The position numbers and the translations under genes are program-made. From positions 496,001 through 560,000 of the forward strand of contig UAVY01000002.1 of NCBI GenBank assembly GCA_900446925.1: a DNA stretch of 64,000 nucleotides. The letters are read 5' to 3'. This stretch comes from Citrobacter koseri (GTDB taxonomy: Bacteria; Pseudomonadota; Gammaproteobacteria; Enterobacterales; Enterobacteriaceae). A model generated the notes under the pieces. That model searched no databases, was not told where the DNA came from, and saw only the letters and a program-made list of their open reading frames with translations. Below, piece by piece: positions 26,589 to 40,386 of the stretch (position 1 is the stretch's first letter; every line of letters starts with the position of its first letter).

Positions 26589-27791
26589 TTATCCCATACC
26601 GCTCATCGCATCCCCCAGATGGAAAACGGGCAAATACATTGCCACGACCAACGTACCAATAATGACCCCTGTGATAACAAGCAAGGCGGGTTCCAGTAGC
26701 GCCGCCAGGTTATCCGCCAGCGATAGCGTATTCTCACCGTGGTGCCGGGCAAGGTTATGCAACATTGCATCCAGCGCGCCGGAAGTTTCACCGGTCATGA
26801 CCAACTGTATGCACAATGGGCTGAACTCACCGGCATTTTTAAGCGCCTGCCAGACCGGTTTTCCGGCATGAATATCGCGATGAACCTGAGCTAAACGCTG
26901 AGACCAGTAAGGGCAATTCAGGGTTTCTGCGACACTTTCCAGCCCTTGTGAAAAGGGGATTCCGGCGCGTTGCGTTAATGCCAGGATGGTGAAAATCTGC
27001 GTGAGTTTTTGGCCTCTGACCAGGCGTGCAATAACGGGACAGCGCAGCAGAAGACGCTGGCGTTGAATCTGCCAGTACGGTTTTTTTATTATCAAACCGT
27101 AGATTACCCCCGTTGCGATACCGGGCAGCGCCATCAGCCAGCCCCATTGGGCACTCCACTGCGCCAGTGTGATGATGCCCTGCGTCAGTGCCGGTAACGG
27201 CGTATTGAATGTCCGGTAGATAGCGGCAAACTCTGGCAGGACAAAGTGCAGCATGGCGAAAACAACCATCACGGCCATCGTCAGAATTATGATGGGATAA
27301 CGCAGCGCTTTTTTGACTTTGTCAGCAAGCTGTTTTTGGGCATTTTGCTGACGCGCCAGCTCAAAGCAGCATTCATCGAGTTTTCCGGTAAGTTCCCCGG
27401 TACGGATCATCGCCTGATAGAGTGGAGGAAAGACCTGCGGCCATTGCGCCAGCGCGGAAGAAAGCGGGGCGCCTTGCTCCAGGTTATGGGCCAGCGTTTG
27501 CAGCAGCGCCTGCCATTGTCGACTGGGATGCTGCCGGCAAGCAATGTCAGTCCTTCGGAAAGCGTAAGCCCCGCTTTTGAGAAGCGTCGCCAGTTGGTGG
27601 ACGATCTCCGCGCTTTGCTCTGCGCGCCAGTGTGCCGCTTTAACGCTCAAACGTTTTGCGCGTATCGGCATGATGTGCTGATGTTCCAGAGCAACGAGTA
27701 GTGCGGCACGATCGTCAGCCCATAATGCCCCCTCTTCCGAATGGCCCGTGGCATTAATCCCTTGCCAGCGCCAAAGCTGTTTAGCTGACAT
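26589..27791 (-). CDS. hofC: Type IV pilus assembly-like inner-membrane protein HofC
   Basis: GspF/PilC-family platform protein. The start ATG at 27789-27791 ([11 protein letters not shown]) lies inside the end of hofB (11-bp overlap). Two T2SSF domains and three hydrophobic segments are visible, ending FHLGDAMSGMG. A local double shift (extra base at 27575-27578, missing base near 27535) scrambles about 15 residues after LATLLK but restores the frame; overall 400 residues. Whether this hof system assembles pili in normal growth is unclear; in E. coli it is mostly silent. Confidence 0.88.
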   Translation of the reverse strand: MSAKQLWRWQGINATGHSEEGALWADDRAALLVALEHQHIMPIRAKRLSVKAAHWRAEQSAEIVHQLATLLKSGAYAFRRTDIACRQHPSRQWQALLQTLAHNLEQGAPLSSALAQWPQVFPPLYQAMIRTGELTGKLDECCFELARQQNAQKQLADKVKKALRYPIIILTMAVMVVFAMLHFVLPEFAAIYRTFNTPLPALTQGIITLAQWSAQWGWLMALPGIATGVIYGLIIKKPYWQIQRQRLLLRCPVIARLVRGQKLTQIFTILALTQRAGIPFSQGLESVAETLNCPYWSQRLAQVHRDIHAGKPVWQALKNAGEFSPLCIQLVMTGETSGALDAMLHNLARHHGENTLSLADNLAALLEPALLVITGVIIGTLVVAMYLPVFHLGDAMSGMG

Positions 27792-29174
27792 GGGGTAGCC
27801 CCAGAACGCGCAGGAGTTCTTCAAAGGTCGTCAATCCTTGTTCAACCGCATGACAGCCGTTCTCAAAAAGCGTACTCATCCCTTCCTGTCGGGCGCAGGA
27901 CTCCAGCGCCTCAACGGTTGCATTGTTGATAAGCAACTGTCGCAATGCGGCGTAACAGGCAAAACCTCGAAGAGCGCGGTACGCCCATAAAATCCGTGGT
28001 AGCAACGTTCGCAACCGGGGCGCTTGCCAGCGGGGGAAGCGTGGTAGGCCATAGCGCGGCGGGAAGCGAGACAGACTCTGCGGCAATATGACGGCAGTAC
28101 GGACATAATTTTCTGACCAGTCGCTGGGCGACGACCAGCGTCAGGGCGGATGAGATCATCCAACGCGCGACGCCCATCTGCTGTAAACGTATCAGCGTTT
28201 CACTGGTGGAGTTAGTATGCAGCGTAGACAGCACCAGGTGGCCGGTTTGCGCGGCTTTAATCGCAATTTCTGCCGTTTCGCCATCACGGATTTCGCCCAC
28301 CATTATAATGTCGGGGTCCTGACGCAGCAGCGCGCGTAATACGCTCTGAAAGGTAAGTCCGGCGCGCGGATGAATTTGTGTCTGATTAAGGCCCTCGACA
28401 GGGATTTCGACCGGGTCCTCTACGCTACAGAGATTCACATCCTGGGGTGTTGCGCGCCTGTAGCGCGCTGTAGAGCGTTACGGTTTTTCCACTGCCGGTA
28501 GGGCCAGTCACCAGAACCAGTCCCTGCGGTTGCTGTAGCGCCTGCATGAACAGGGCGAGTTGCGTATCAGGGCATGCCTAACGCGTTGAGATCAAGCGCC
28601 TGCTCGACCTGGTGAAGTAACCCGCAGTACCACTTTCTCACCGTCCCGGCAGGGGATGACCGCGACACGAAATGAAACCGCATTGCCCGCAAGCGTCACG
28701 GTAAATTGCCCGTCTTGCGGGAGTCGATGTTCGGCAATATCCAGATTGCCCAGTACCTTTAACCTTGCCGTCAGTGTCGCGCCCGGTGACGGATGAAACG
28801 CCGGGCAAGGCATGAAGTACGCCATCCACGCGCAGCCTGATTCGGTAGTGGTTTTCCGCAGGTTCAATGTGGATGTCGGAAGCGCGTTTTGCCAGCGCGG
28901 ATTCCAGCGTCTGCTGCAAAAGTTCCGCCGCCGTGCGGCTATCGTCGGCGATGACGGCCCGGGAGCATTTTCCGGGGCTTATGCATATGGCCTTCCCATC
29001 TGCTGACGAGTCCAGCAGACAATGTCGATCCCGCTTTGTTGTGGCAAAGTGCAGGGCGTCCAGTAGTTCATGGGACGGTGAATCTACGACCGCGACGTGA
29101 ACCACCTCGTTATCGGCATCGAGCAATATTCCCTGATGACGCAGGCACAGCGCCGTAAGTTGCGTGATGTTCAT
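27781..29174 (-). CDS. hofB: Type IV pilus assembly-like ATPase HofB (many indels)
   Basis: GspE/PilB secretion ATPase expected to power pilin assembly with HofC and PpdD. Start ATG 29172-29174 ([15 protein letters not shown]). Fragments in three frames give [15 protein letters not shown], the Walker [20 protein letters not shown] and the C4 zinc region. About nine extra bases and one missing base (near 27950) account for a span eight bases over 462 codons. No single frame covers the gene as sequenced. Since essential genes nearby are broken the same way, I call it a gene with errors, though real decay cannot be excluded for this dispensable locus. Confidence 0.82.
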
Positions 29175-29184
29175 TGCTTTCTCC

Positions 29185-29622
29185 TTAGCTGGCGTCAAAG
29201 CGGAAAACATCTTCACAAGCCTGTTGCAGCGCGCTGTCGCTCTGGATGTTGCAACTGCGCGTCCAGCCGGTGATGCCGTTGGCGTTATCCCAGTTGGGCG
29301 TCATGGTGATGCTCAGACCGTTGAGGCTCTCCTGCCCGGTGAGCATTACCACGCCTTTTTCTATGCTCATGCCAGAGACGTAGCGGGTGGTGGTCGGAGA
29401 GGGGATGCCGTTGCTGCTGGCGTCGCAGGTTGCAATGCCGCCGTGTTCCAGCGCGCAGAGTTCGACGGCGGTGCGGTAAGGAACGAATGTCTGCAACATA
29501 TCCGTCAGTGCGGCTTTGCGCAGGTAGTTCTGGTAGGCCGGAATGCCGATGGCGCTCAGGATGGCGATAATGCCGATCACCACCATCAGTTCGATAAGCG
29601 TAAATCCGCGTTGTTTGTCCAT
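29185..29622 (-). CDS. ppdD: Prepilin peptidase-dependent pilin PpdD
   Basis: Type IV major pilin-like protein, 145 residues. It has a short leader, MDKQRG, then FTLIELMVVIGIIAI: cleavage after Gly6, Glu5 of the mature protein kept, hydrophobic assembly helix. Four cysteines lie in the mature part. First gene of ppdD-hofB-hofC; hofB starts 10 bp downstream. Confidence 0.93.
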   Translation of the reverse strand: MDKQRGFTLIELMVVIGIIAILSAIGIPAYQNYLRKAALTDMLQTFVPYRTAVELCALEHGGIATCDASSNGIPSPTTTRYVSGMSIEKGVVMLTGQESLNGLSITMTPNWDNANGITGWTRSCNIQSDSALQQACEDVFRFDAS

Positions 29623-29773
29623 TGTCTGCTCCTTGAGTTAACAGGCGCTACTTTGGCAAACGCAGGATATGATCCGCGAGCGGGCAAAAATCGAAACGGG
29701 AAAGGGGATTCAGAAGATTGTTAGCGGGTTGCATAGCAAGGCAGCAGGTTTGCGAGGCCGCCCGAAAAAATGT

Positions 29774-29854
29774 GCCGGATGGCGGCGTAAACGCCTTATC
29801 CGGCCTACGGATTTACATCGTTTGTAGGCCCGATAAGCGAAGCGCCATCGGGCA
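29774..29854. repeat. REP pair between ppdD and nadC
   Basis: Two palindromic units in opposite orientation: GCCGGATGGCGGCGTAAACG to ATCCGGCCTAC (29774-29808), and TGTAGGCCCGATAAGCG to CATCGGGCA (29823-29854). They form a small BIME in the untranslated gap after nadC and before ppdD on the minus strand. Confidence 0.85.
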
Positions 29855-29867
29855 TGACAATCCGGCG

Positions 29868-31408
<1,541 letters not shown>

Positions 31409-31412
<4 letters not shown>

Positions 31413-32263
31413 CGCTGTTTACGACATTACTGGTGCTGATTGTTGAGCGCCTGTTCAAGCTGGGTGAGCACTGGCACCTCGACCACCGGCTGGAGGTCCT
31501 GTTCCGCCGGACGACGCATTTTTCGATGGTGCGTACGCTGGGGATGACGATTGTTGCGATGGCGGTGACGTTCCTGCTGCTGCGTGCGCTGGAAGGTTTA
31601 CTGTTTAACGCTCCCACGCTGGTGGTCTGGATACTGATTGGTGTGTTGTGTATTGGCGCAGGGAAGGTTCGTCTGCATTATCACGCGTACCTGAACGCGG
31701 CTTCCCGTAATGATGCCCATGCCCGTGAAGCGATGGCTAACGAACTGACGCTGATCCACGGCGTGCCGCCAGACTGCAATGAACGGGAGTTTTTGCGCGA
31801 GCTGCAAAATGCGCTGCTCTGGATAAATTTCCGCTTCTATCTGGCGCCGCTGTTCTGGTTTATTGTCGGCGGCCCGTGGGGGCCGGTGACGCTGGTCGGC
31901 TATGCGTTTCTGCGCGCCTGGCAGTCCTGGCTGGCGCGTTATCAAACGCCGCATCAACGTTTGCAGTCTGGCATTGACGCGATTCTTCATGTTCTGGACT
32001 GGATTCCGGTGCGTCTGGCTGGCGTGGTTTATGCGCTGCTGGGGCATGGCGAGAAGGCGCTGCCCGCCTGGTTTGTTTCGCTGGCGGATCTGCGCACGTC
32101 TCAGTACCAGGTGTTGACGCGTCTGGCACAGTTCTCGCTGGCCCGCGAGCCGCACACGGATAAGGTCGAAACGCCGAAAGCCGCTGTCTCAATGGCGAAG
32201 AAAACGTCTCTGGCGGTGGTGGTGGCGATCGCATTTCTGACCATTTACGGAGCGCTGGTGTAA
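31409..32263 (+). CDS. ampE: Inner-membrane protein AmpE
   Basis: 284-residue membrane protein of the ampDE operon, related to the CobD/CbiB fold; proposed sensor in the beta-lactamase induction pathway but exact role unknown. Hydrophobic segments at about residues 46-64, 68-86, 143-165 and at the C-terminus ([17 protein letters not shown]). Translationally coupled to ampD. Confidence 0.93.
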
Positions 32264-32271
32264 TGTCGTTT

Positions 32272-32346
32272 TGCCGGATGGCGCTGCGCTTATCCGGCCT
32301 ACGTTTGCACGGACTGTAGGCCCGGCAAGCGCAGCGCCGCCGGGCA
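32272..32346. repeat. REP pair between ampE and the GH43 gene
   Basis: TGCCGGATGGCGCTGCGC to CGGCCTAC (32272-32302) and the inverted TGTAGGCCCGGCAAGCG to GCCGGGCA (32315-32346), in the gap between convergent genes. Confidence 0.85.
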
Positions 32347-32352
32347 ACGTGC

Positions 32353-33305
32353 TCAGACGGTATCCGCAGGCGGGATGCCAAAATCTGGCATTCCGTTTTC
32401 GTCCCAGCGAATCAGCTTCAGGCGGGTATGACGGTTCGGATCGTACAGCGGATCGCCTTCAATCTCCGTATAATTTCGCGCATGGTAGACCAGTACATCA
32501 TCGCCTTCCGGCGTTTGGGTAAAGCTGTTGTGCCCTGGCCCATACTGGCGGTTTTCATTGCTGGTGGTAAAGACCGGACGCGGTGATTTGTGCCAGTTTG
32601 CCGGATTTTGCGGATCGGCATGCATATCAATCCACAGCAGACCCATACAGTAGTTTTCGTCGGTGGCGCTGGCGGAATAGCTGATAAACAGCTTATCGCC
32701 GTGCGTTATAACCGCAGGCCCTTCATTGACGCGAAAACCCCGGCACTCCCAGTCGTATTCCGGCTTGCTGAGCATCACCGGCGCGCCTTTGATCGTCCAC
32801 GGATTTTCCAGCCCGGCAAGATAGATATTGGAATTTCCGGCGATATCCGGCGCTTTCTGCGCCCACAAATACCACTGTTTTCCCTGATGGGCTAAAAGTC
32901 GTGGCATCCAGCGCGAAGGTATCAAATGGTGTTTTGACCTGACCTTTTTCTTCCCAGACGCCGCTGAGTGGGTCGGCATCTGTACACTCCAGGACAAACA
33001 TGCGGTGCTGGAACATTCCCAGTTTGTCGAGCGCCTGGGTATGCGCGGCGGCGAAATAGATGTACCACTTGCCGTCGATGCGGTGAATCTCTGGCGCCCA
33101 GATAAGCTCGCACATCGGGCCGCTTTCAGGTTTACGCCAGACGACGACAGGGGAGGCGGTGCGTAAGTTTTCCAGCGAGTTTGCCCGACGGATCTCCAGC
33201 CGGTCATACTCCGGTACCGAGGCGATAAAGTAATAATGGTTGCCGTCGCGAAGGATAAACGGATCGGCGCGTTGTTCAATAAACGGGTTGGGCCAGTTTT
33301 TGCAT
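32353..33305 (-). CDS. Glycoside hydrolase family 43 (beta-xylosidase-like)
   Basis: Cytoplasmic glycosidase with no signal peptide, likely acting on xylosides or arabinosides taken up by the transporter upstream. Start ATG 33303-33305 overlaps the transporter stop by one base (TGATG). GH43 features: RADPFILRDGNHYYF with the catalytic-base Asp near residue 14, ELIWAPEIH, LDATT, and NEGPAVI with the candidate acid Glu. Extra bases at 33285-33287 and 32894-32897 shift the frame; corrected length is 316 residues. It resembles E. coli YagH with its neighbour resembling YagG. The substrate is inferred. Confidence 0.85.
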
Positions 33306-34726
33306 CAGGCTTTCCTTACTGTTTCAGCGACGTTAAATTGCGGGTCATCGTTGAGCTCGCGGTAGCTGGCGCGGCGTTTTTCCAGGTCCTTCTGAATCTG
33401 TTTCATCAGTTCGCGATCCACTTTCAGCAGGCGAACCACGCCGGCGGTGATCAGATAGCCGACGCCGGGGATCACCGTGAAGAGCAGAACAATACCGCCG
33501 ATTGCCGTGTCGCTCTGCGCTTTGGCGCCAGCGTCGTAGCCATACCAGGATAACAGGAAACCGACCATTGCTCCGGCAATCGCCAGACCCAGTTTCAGGA
33601 AGAACAGGTTGCCGGAAAAACTGATGCCGGTGATGCGCTTGCCGGTTTTCCATTCGCCGTAGTCATCGACGTCTGCCATCAGCGACCAGTGCAGCGGGGA
33701 AGGGATCTGATGCAGGATGTTAAGCAGGAAGTAGAGCACCACGATAAGCGTAGTGGCTTTTGGATCGAAGAAGTAAAAGGCGCAGGAGAACAGCGCCAGC
33801 GCGATATTGGTCCAGAAGAAGACCTTCAGTTTGCACCAGCGGTCGGTCAGCACTTTCGCCAGCATACTGCCGATCATCATTCCCACCACGCCGAGGCTAA
33901 TGAAAAGGGTGGCGAAGTGAGTGCTTTGCCCCATTACCCAGGTCACGTAATACATGGTTGCCGCCATGCGGATAAACCCCGGACAGACGTTGCACAACGT
34001 CAGCAGCAGGATGCGTACCCATTGATCGTTTTTCCATACGTCTTTGAAATCGTTCTTCATGTCATCATGGGTAGGAACGGCAGGACGAATGCGTTCACGA
34101 ACGGTGGCGAAGCAGAACAGGAACATGCACATGCCGATAATCGCCAGTACGGTCATCGCCATCTGGTAGCCTTTGGCTTTATTATCGCCGCCAAACCACT
34201 CCACCATCGGCAACAGCGTTAATGACAACAGCAGAGTGGCAATCCCGACCAGCACAAAACGGTATGACTGGCAGGCCACGCGCTCTTGCGGATCGTTGGT
34301 GATGACGCCGCCCAATGAGCAGTAGGGAATATTGATGGCGGTGTAGGTAATCGACAGCAGAAAATAGGTGACAAACGCATAGATAACCTTGCTGTTATAT
34401 GTCCATTCCGGGGTGGTGAACATCAGGATGCTGAACAGCGCATAAGGGAAGGCAATCCACAGCAGCCAGGGACGAAATCGCCCGTATTTGCTTTGGGTAC
34501 GATCGGCGATTGCGCCCATAATCGGGTCGGTAACGGCATCAATCACGCGAACGGAGAGGAGTAATACGCCGACCAGAGCGGGAGCCAGCCCAAAAATATC
34601 TGTATAAAAATAGTTAACAAACAGCATTATGGCGCCAAAGATGATGTTGCATCCGGCGTCACCCATGCCATAGCCGATTTTTTCTTTTATCGACAGCTTA
34701 CCCTTTTCCATTGAAACGTCTCCCAT
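33305..34726 (-). CDS. GPH-family sugar:cation symporter
   Basis: 473-residue member of the glycoside-pentoside-hexuronide transporter family (MelB, YicJ, YagG type) with about 12 membrane segments. The signature region ITDPIMG-like DAVTDPIMGAIADRTQ followed by KYGRFRPW is in the first third. The initial residues MGDVSMEK offer a second start at the inner ATG. It is cotranscribed with the GH43 gene that overlaps its stop. Together they form an uptake-and-hydrolysis pair, probably for a short plant-wall oligosaccharide; the substrate is not visible from sequence. Confidence 0.88.
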   Translation of the reverse strand: MGDVSMEKGKLSIKEKIGYGMGDAGCNIIFGAIMLFVNYFYTDIFGLAPALVGVLLLSVRVIDAVTDPIMGAIADRTQSKYGRFRPWLLWIAFPYALFSILMFTTPEWTYNSKVIYAFVTYFLLSITYTAINIPYCSLGGVITNDPQERVACQSYRFVLVGIATLLLSLTLLPMVEWFGGDNKAKGYQMAMTVLAIIGMCMFLFCFATVRERIRPAVPTHDDMKNDFKDVWKNDQWVRILLLTLCNVCPGFIRMAATMYYVTWVMGQSTHFATLFISLGVVGMMIGSMLAKVLTDRWCKLKVFFWTNIALALFSCAFYFFDPKATTLIVVLYFLLNILHQIPSPLHWSLMADVDDYGEWKTGKRITGISFSGNLFFLKLGLAIAGAMVGFLLSWYGYDAGAKAQSDTAIGGIVLLFTVIPGVGYLITAGVVRLLKVDRELMKQIQKDLEKRRASYRELNDDPQFNVAETVRKA

Positions 34727-34866
34727 CAGATGATGTAGAGAATTATTCTGCGCAAGCGAAGTAATTGCGTTGCAGGATAACGCCGCTGATATGGATAAAA
34801 TGGCTATACAGAGGAAAATGTGAGGCAGGTTGCAACCCTCACTCTTGCAAGTGAGGGCTGTGGGGA

Positions 34867-36241
34867 TTAATGCGCTTTAACGGTTTTTGCGGTTTTCTGT
34901 TTACACAGATAGCCTACGCCCAGAATGACAATCCACACCGGAATCAGGTAGACCGAGATGGCCATGCCTGGCGTCATCAGCATAATGACCAGCACCGCCG
35001 CCATAAACAGCAGGCAGACCCAGTTACCCAGCGGGTAGAACAGCGCCGGGAAGCGAGTTTTCACTCCCTGCTGCTGTTTGGCGCGACGGAACTTTATGTG
35101 CGCGAGGCTGATCATTGCCCAGTTGATCACCAGAGCAGAGACCACCAGCGCCATCAGCAAGCCGAATGCCGAGTCCGGCGCCATATAGTTAATCAGCACG
35201 CAGAGCGCGGTAACCAGTGCGGAAACCAGAATGGTGTTCACCGGCACGCCGCGTTTATCCACGCTTAAAAACACTTTCGGCGCGTTGCCCTGCTGAGCCA
35301 GGCCGAACAGCATACGGCTGTTGCAGTATACGCAGCTGTTATAGACGGACAGCGCCGCAGTCAGTACCACGATATTCAGCGCGTTGGCTACGAGGGTATC
35401 GCCCAGTTCGTGGAAGATCAGGACGAACGGGCTGGTATCCGCCGTTACGCGTGTCCACGGCAGCAGAGAAAGCAGCACCGCCAGCGAACCAATATAGAAA
35501 ATCAAAATACGGTAGATAACCTGGTTCGTCGCTTTCGGAATGCTTTGCTCCGGGTTGTCCGCTTCCGCCGCCGTGATCCCGACCAGCTCCAGTCCACCGA
35601 AGGAAAACATGATAATCGCCATCATCATGACCAGCCCGGTGAAACCATGCGGCAGAAAGCCGCCCTGTTCCCACAGGTTACGCACGGTTGCCTGCGGGCC
35701 GCCGTTGCCGCTAAACAGCAGCCAGCCGCCGAAGAGGATCATCGCCACCACTGCGATAACTTTAATGATGGCAAACCAGAACTCCATCTCACCAAACACT
35801 TTCACGTTGGTCAGGTTGATGGCGTTGATGAGCACAAAGAAGGCCGCAGCGGAGACCCAGGTGGGGATTTCAGGCCACCAGAACTGAATGTATTTCCCGA
35901 CCGCCGTCAGTTCCGCCATCGCAACCAGCACATACAGCACCCAATAGTTCCAGCCGGAAGCGAAGCCTGCAAACCCACCCCAGTATTTATAGGCAAAGTG
36001 GCTGAACGAACCGGCAACCGGCTCTTCAACCACCATTTCACCTAACTGACGCATGATCAGAAAAGCGATAAAGCCCGCGATGGCATAACCCAGAATAATC
36101 CCTGGCCCTGCTGACTGGATAACGGATGCGCTGCCCAGAAACAGCCCGGTACCGATTGCGCCCCCCCAGGGCGATTAGCTGGATATGGCGGTTTTTAAGA
36201 CCGCGCTTTAGCTGCTCGCCATGCTGTTGACCTTCCATCAT
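34867..36241 (-). CDS. aroP: Aromatic amino acid permease AroP
   Basis: Proton symporter for Phe, Tyr and Trp, APC superfamily, 12 membrane segments. Start MMEGQQHGEQLKRGLKNRH at 36241. An extra base in the C-run 36161-36167 (normal LIALGGAIGTGLF) separates the first 26 codons from the rest. Corrected, 458 codons, 457 residues, ending CKQKTAKTVKAH. It diverges from pdhR and has TyrR boxes upstream. Confidence 0.92.
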
Positions 36242-36285
36242 GAAACCTCGTGTGTGGTTATTTTTGAACTACGCAGTGACGCGTG

Positions 36286-36326
36286 TGTAAGTTTGCAATT
36301 CCATTTGTTGTATTAATATGTTTACG
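36286..36326 (-). promoter_or_regulatory. Tandem TyrR boxes upstream of aroP
   Basis: A good TyrR box lies at 36309-36326 (TGTATT-N6-TTTACG; consensus TGTAAA-N6-TTTACA, with the diagnostic G-N14-C). A weaker one at 36286-36303 starts TGTAAG and also keeps G-N14-C. They are 5 bp apart, the strong/weak arrangement known for the TyrR-repressed aroP of E. coli. Confidence 0.65.
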
Positions 36327-36686
36327 CTGATGAAATCTTAATTGTTACCGAAAGTCTTTCGTCGGCTAAAGAATAATGGTATGCGGGCGTTAATGCACCT
36401 GCTTTATGAAGGGACGATGACGAGTTGAATAAAAAGAAACCATTTGTAAATACCACCTCTCCCACCTCAAACTTTAGCTGATAAATATTTATTCATTATT
36501 TGTGAATATAAAAGCATTAAATAAGCGGTTGAATCGGTTCAGATAAAATTTTTCCTCGTTTCAATTACGTTAAATCTACTCCCAGGGGAGTAAATTTAAC
36601 ATTTGTGCATAGTTACATCTTTGAAACGTTATTTCTGTAATCTTGTTAAAATGTGCGTGGTTTACTGATTTCAATCAAAACCTGTA
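36327..36686. other. aroP-pdhR divergent intergenic region
   Basis: AT-rich, no open reading frame of note. It contains a 28-bp near-perfect dyad at 36571-36598 (TAAATCTACTCCCA facing GGGGAGTAAATTTA, 12 of 14 pairs) with no assigned function. The aroP promoter should lie at the left edge and the pdhR promoter at the right. Confidence 0.5.
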
Positions 36687-36715
36687 TGGACAGAAGGTGA
36701 ATACTTTGTTACTTT
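36687..36715 (+). promoter_or_regulatory. pdhR (pdh operon) promoter
   Basis: -35 TGGACA at 36687-36692 and -10 TACTTT at 36710-36715 with a 17-bp spacer. Transcription would start near 36722, immediately before the PdhR operator, 60 bp upstream of the pdhR ATG. Confidence 0.7.
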
Positions 36716-36731
36716 AGCGTCATGAACGTGA

Positions 36732-36748
36732 AATTGGTAAGACCAATT
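36732..36748. promoter_or_regulatory. PdhR operator
   Basis: Perfect inverted repeat AATTGGT-AAG-ACCAATT, matching the PdhR consensus ATTGGTNNNACCAAT. It sits about 10 bp downstream of the inferred start site, so PdhR bound here blocks the operon until pyruvate releases it. Confidence 0.88.
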
Positions 36749-36780
36749 GACTCCGGGCAAATGGCTTAAGACAGGAAATC

Positions 36781-37545
36781 ATGGCCTACAGCAAAATCCG
36801 CCAACCAAAACTATCCGATGTGATTGAGCAGCAGCTGGAGTTTTTAATTCTTGAGGGGACTTTGCGCCCCGGCGAAAAACTCCCACCGGAACGTGAACTG
36901 GCTAAACAGTTCGACGTCTCCCGCCCCTCTTTACGCGAGGCGATCCAACGTCTCGAAGCGAAGGGTTTGCTGCTTCGTCGCCAGGGCGGCGGAACTTTTG
37001 TGCAGAGCAGTCTGTGGCAGAGCTTTAGCGACCCACTGGTAGAACTGCTCTCCGATCATCCTGAATCCCAATTTGACCTGCTTGAGACGCGCCATGCGCT
37101 GGAAGGCATTGCCGCTTATTACGCGGCATTGCGTAGCACGGATGAAGACAAAACCCGCATTCGTGAACTCCATCATGCCATCGAGCTTGCTCAACAGTCC
37201 GGCGATCTGGATGCCGAATCCGACGCGGTTCTCCAGTATCAAATCGCTGTCACCGAAGCGGCGCACAATGTGGTGCTGCTCCATCTGCTAAGGTGTATGG
37301 AGCCGATGCTGGCGCAAAACGTTCGTCAGAACTTTGAATTGCTGTATGCGCGCCGGGATATGCTTCCGCTGGTGAGCAGTCATCGCACCCGTATTTTTGA
37401 AGCGATCATCGCCGGTAACCCGATCGATGCGCGTGAAGCGTCGCATCGTCACCTGGCGTTTATCGAAGAGATTCTCCTGGACAGAAGCCGTGAGGAAAGC
37501 CGTCGTGAACGCGCCTTACGCCGTCTGGAGCAACGAAAGAATTAG
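36781..37545 (+). CDS. pdhR: Pyruvate-responsive repressor PdhR
   Basis: GntR-family (FadR subfamily) repressor of pdhR-aceEF-lpd. 254 residues, intact. N-terminal winged helix with [27 protein letters not shown] (shown in part) and an all-helical C-terminal effector domain binding pyruvate. First gene of the operon, autoregulated through the operator upstream. Confidence 0.96.
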   Translation: MAYSKIRQPKLSDVIEQQLEFLILEGTLRPGEKLPPERELAKQFDVSRPSLREAIQRLEAKGLLLRRQGGGTFVQSSLWQSFSDPLVELLSDHPESQFDLLETRHALEGIAAYYAALRSTDEDKTRIRELHHAIELAQQSGDLDAESDAVLQYQIAVTEAAHNVVLLHLLRCMEPMLAQNVRQNFELLYARRDMLPLVSSHRTRIFEAIIAGNPIDAREASHRHLAFIEEILLDRSREESRRERALRRLEQRKN

Positions 37546-37708
37546 TGATTTTTCTGGCAGAACGTTAACCAGAAGATGTTGTAAATCAAGCGCAAATTAT
37601 AGCGCGCGGCAACTAAACGCAGAACCTGTCTTATTGCGCTTTCTGGCGAAAGCTCAATGGGACAGGTTCCAGACAAATCAACGTATTAGATAGATAAGGA
37701 ATACCCCC

Positions 37709-40372
<2,664 letters not shown>

Positions 40373-40386
40373 GAGGTAAAAGAATA

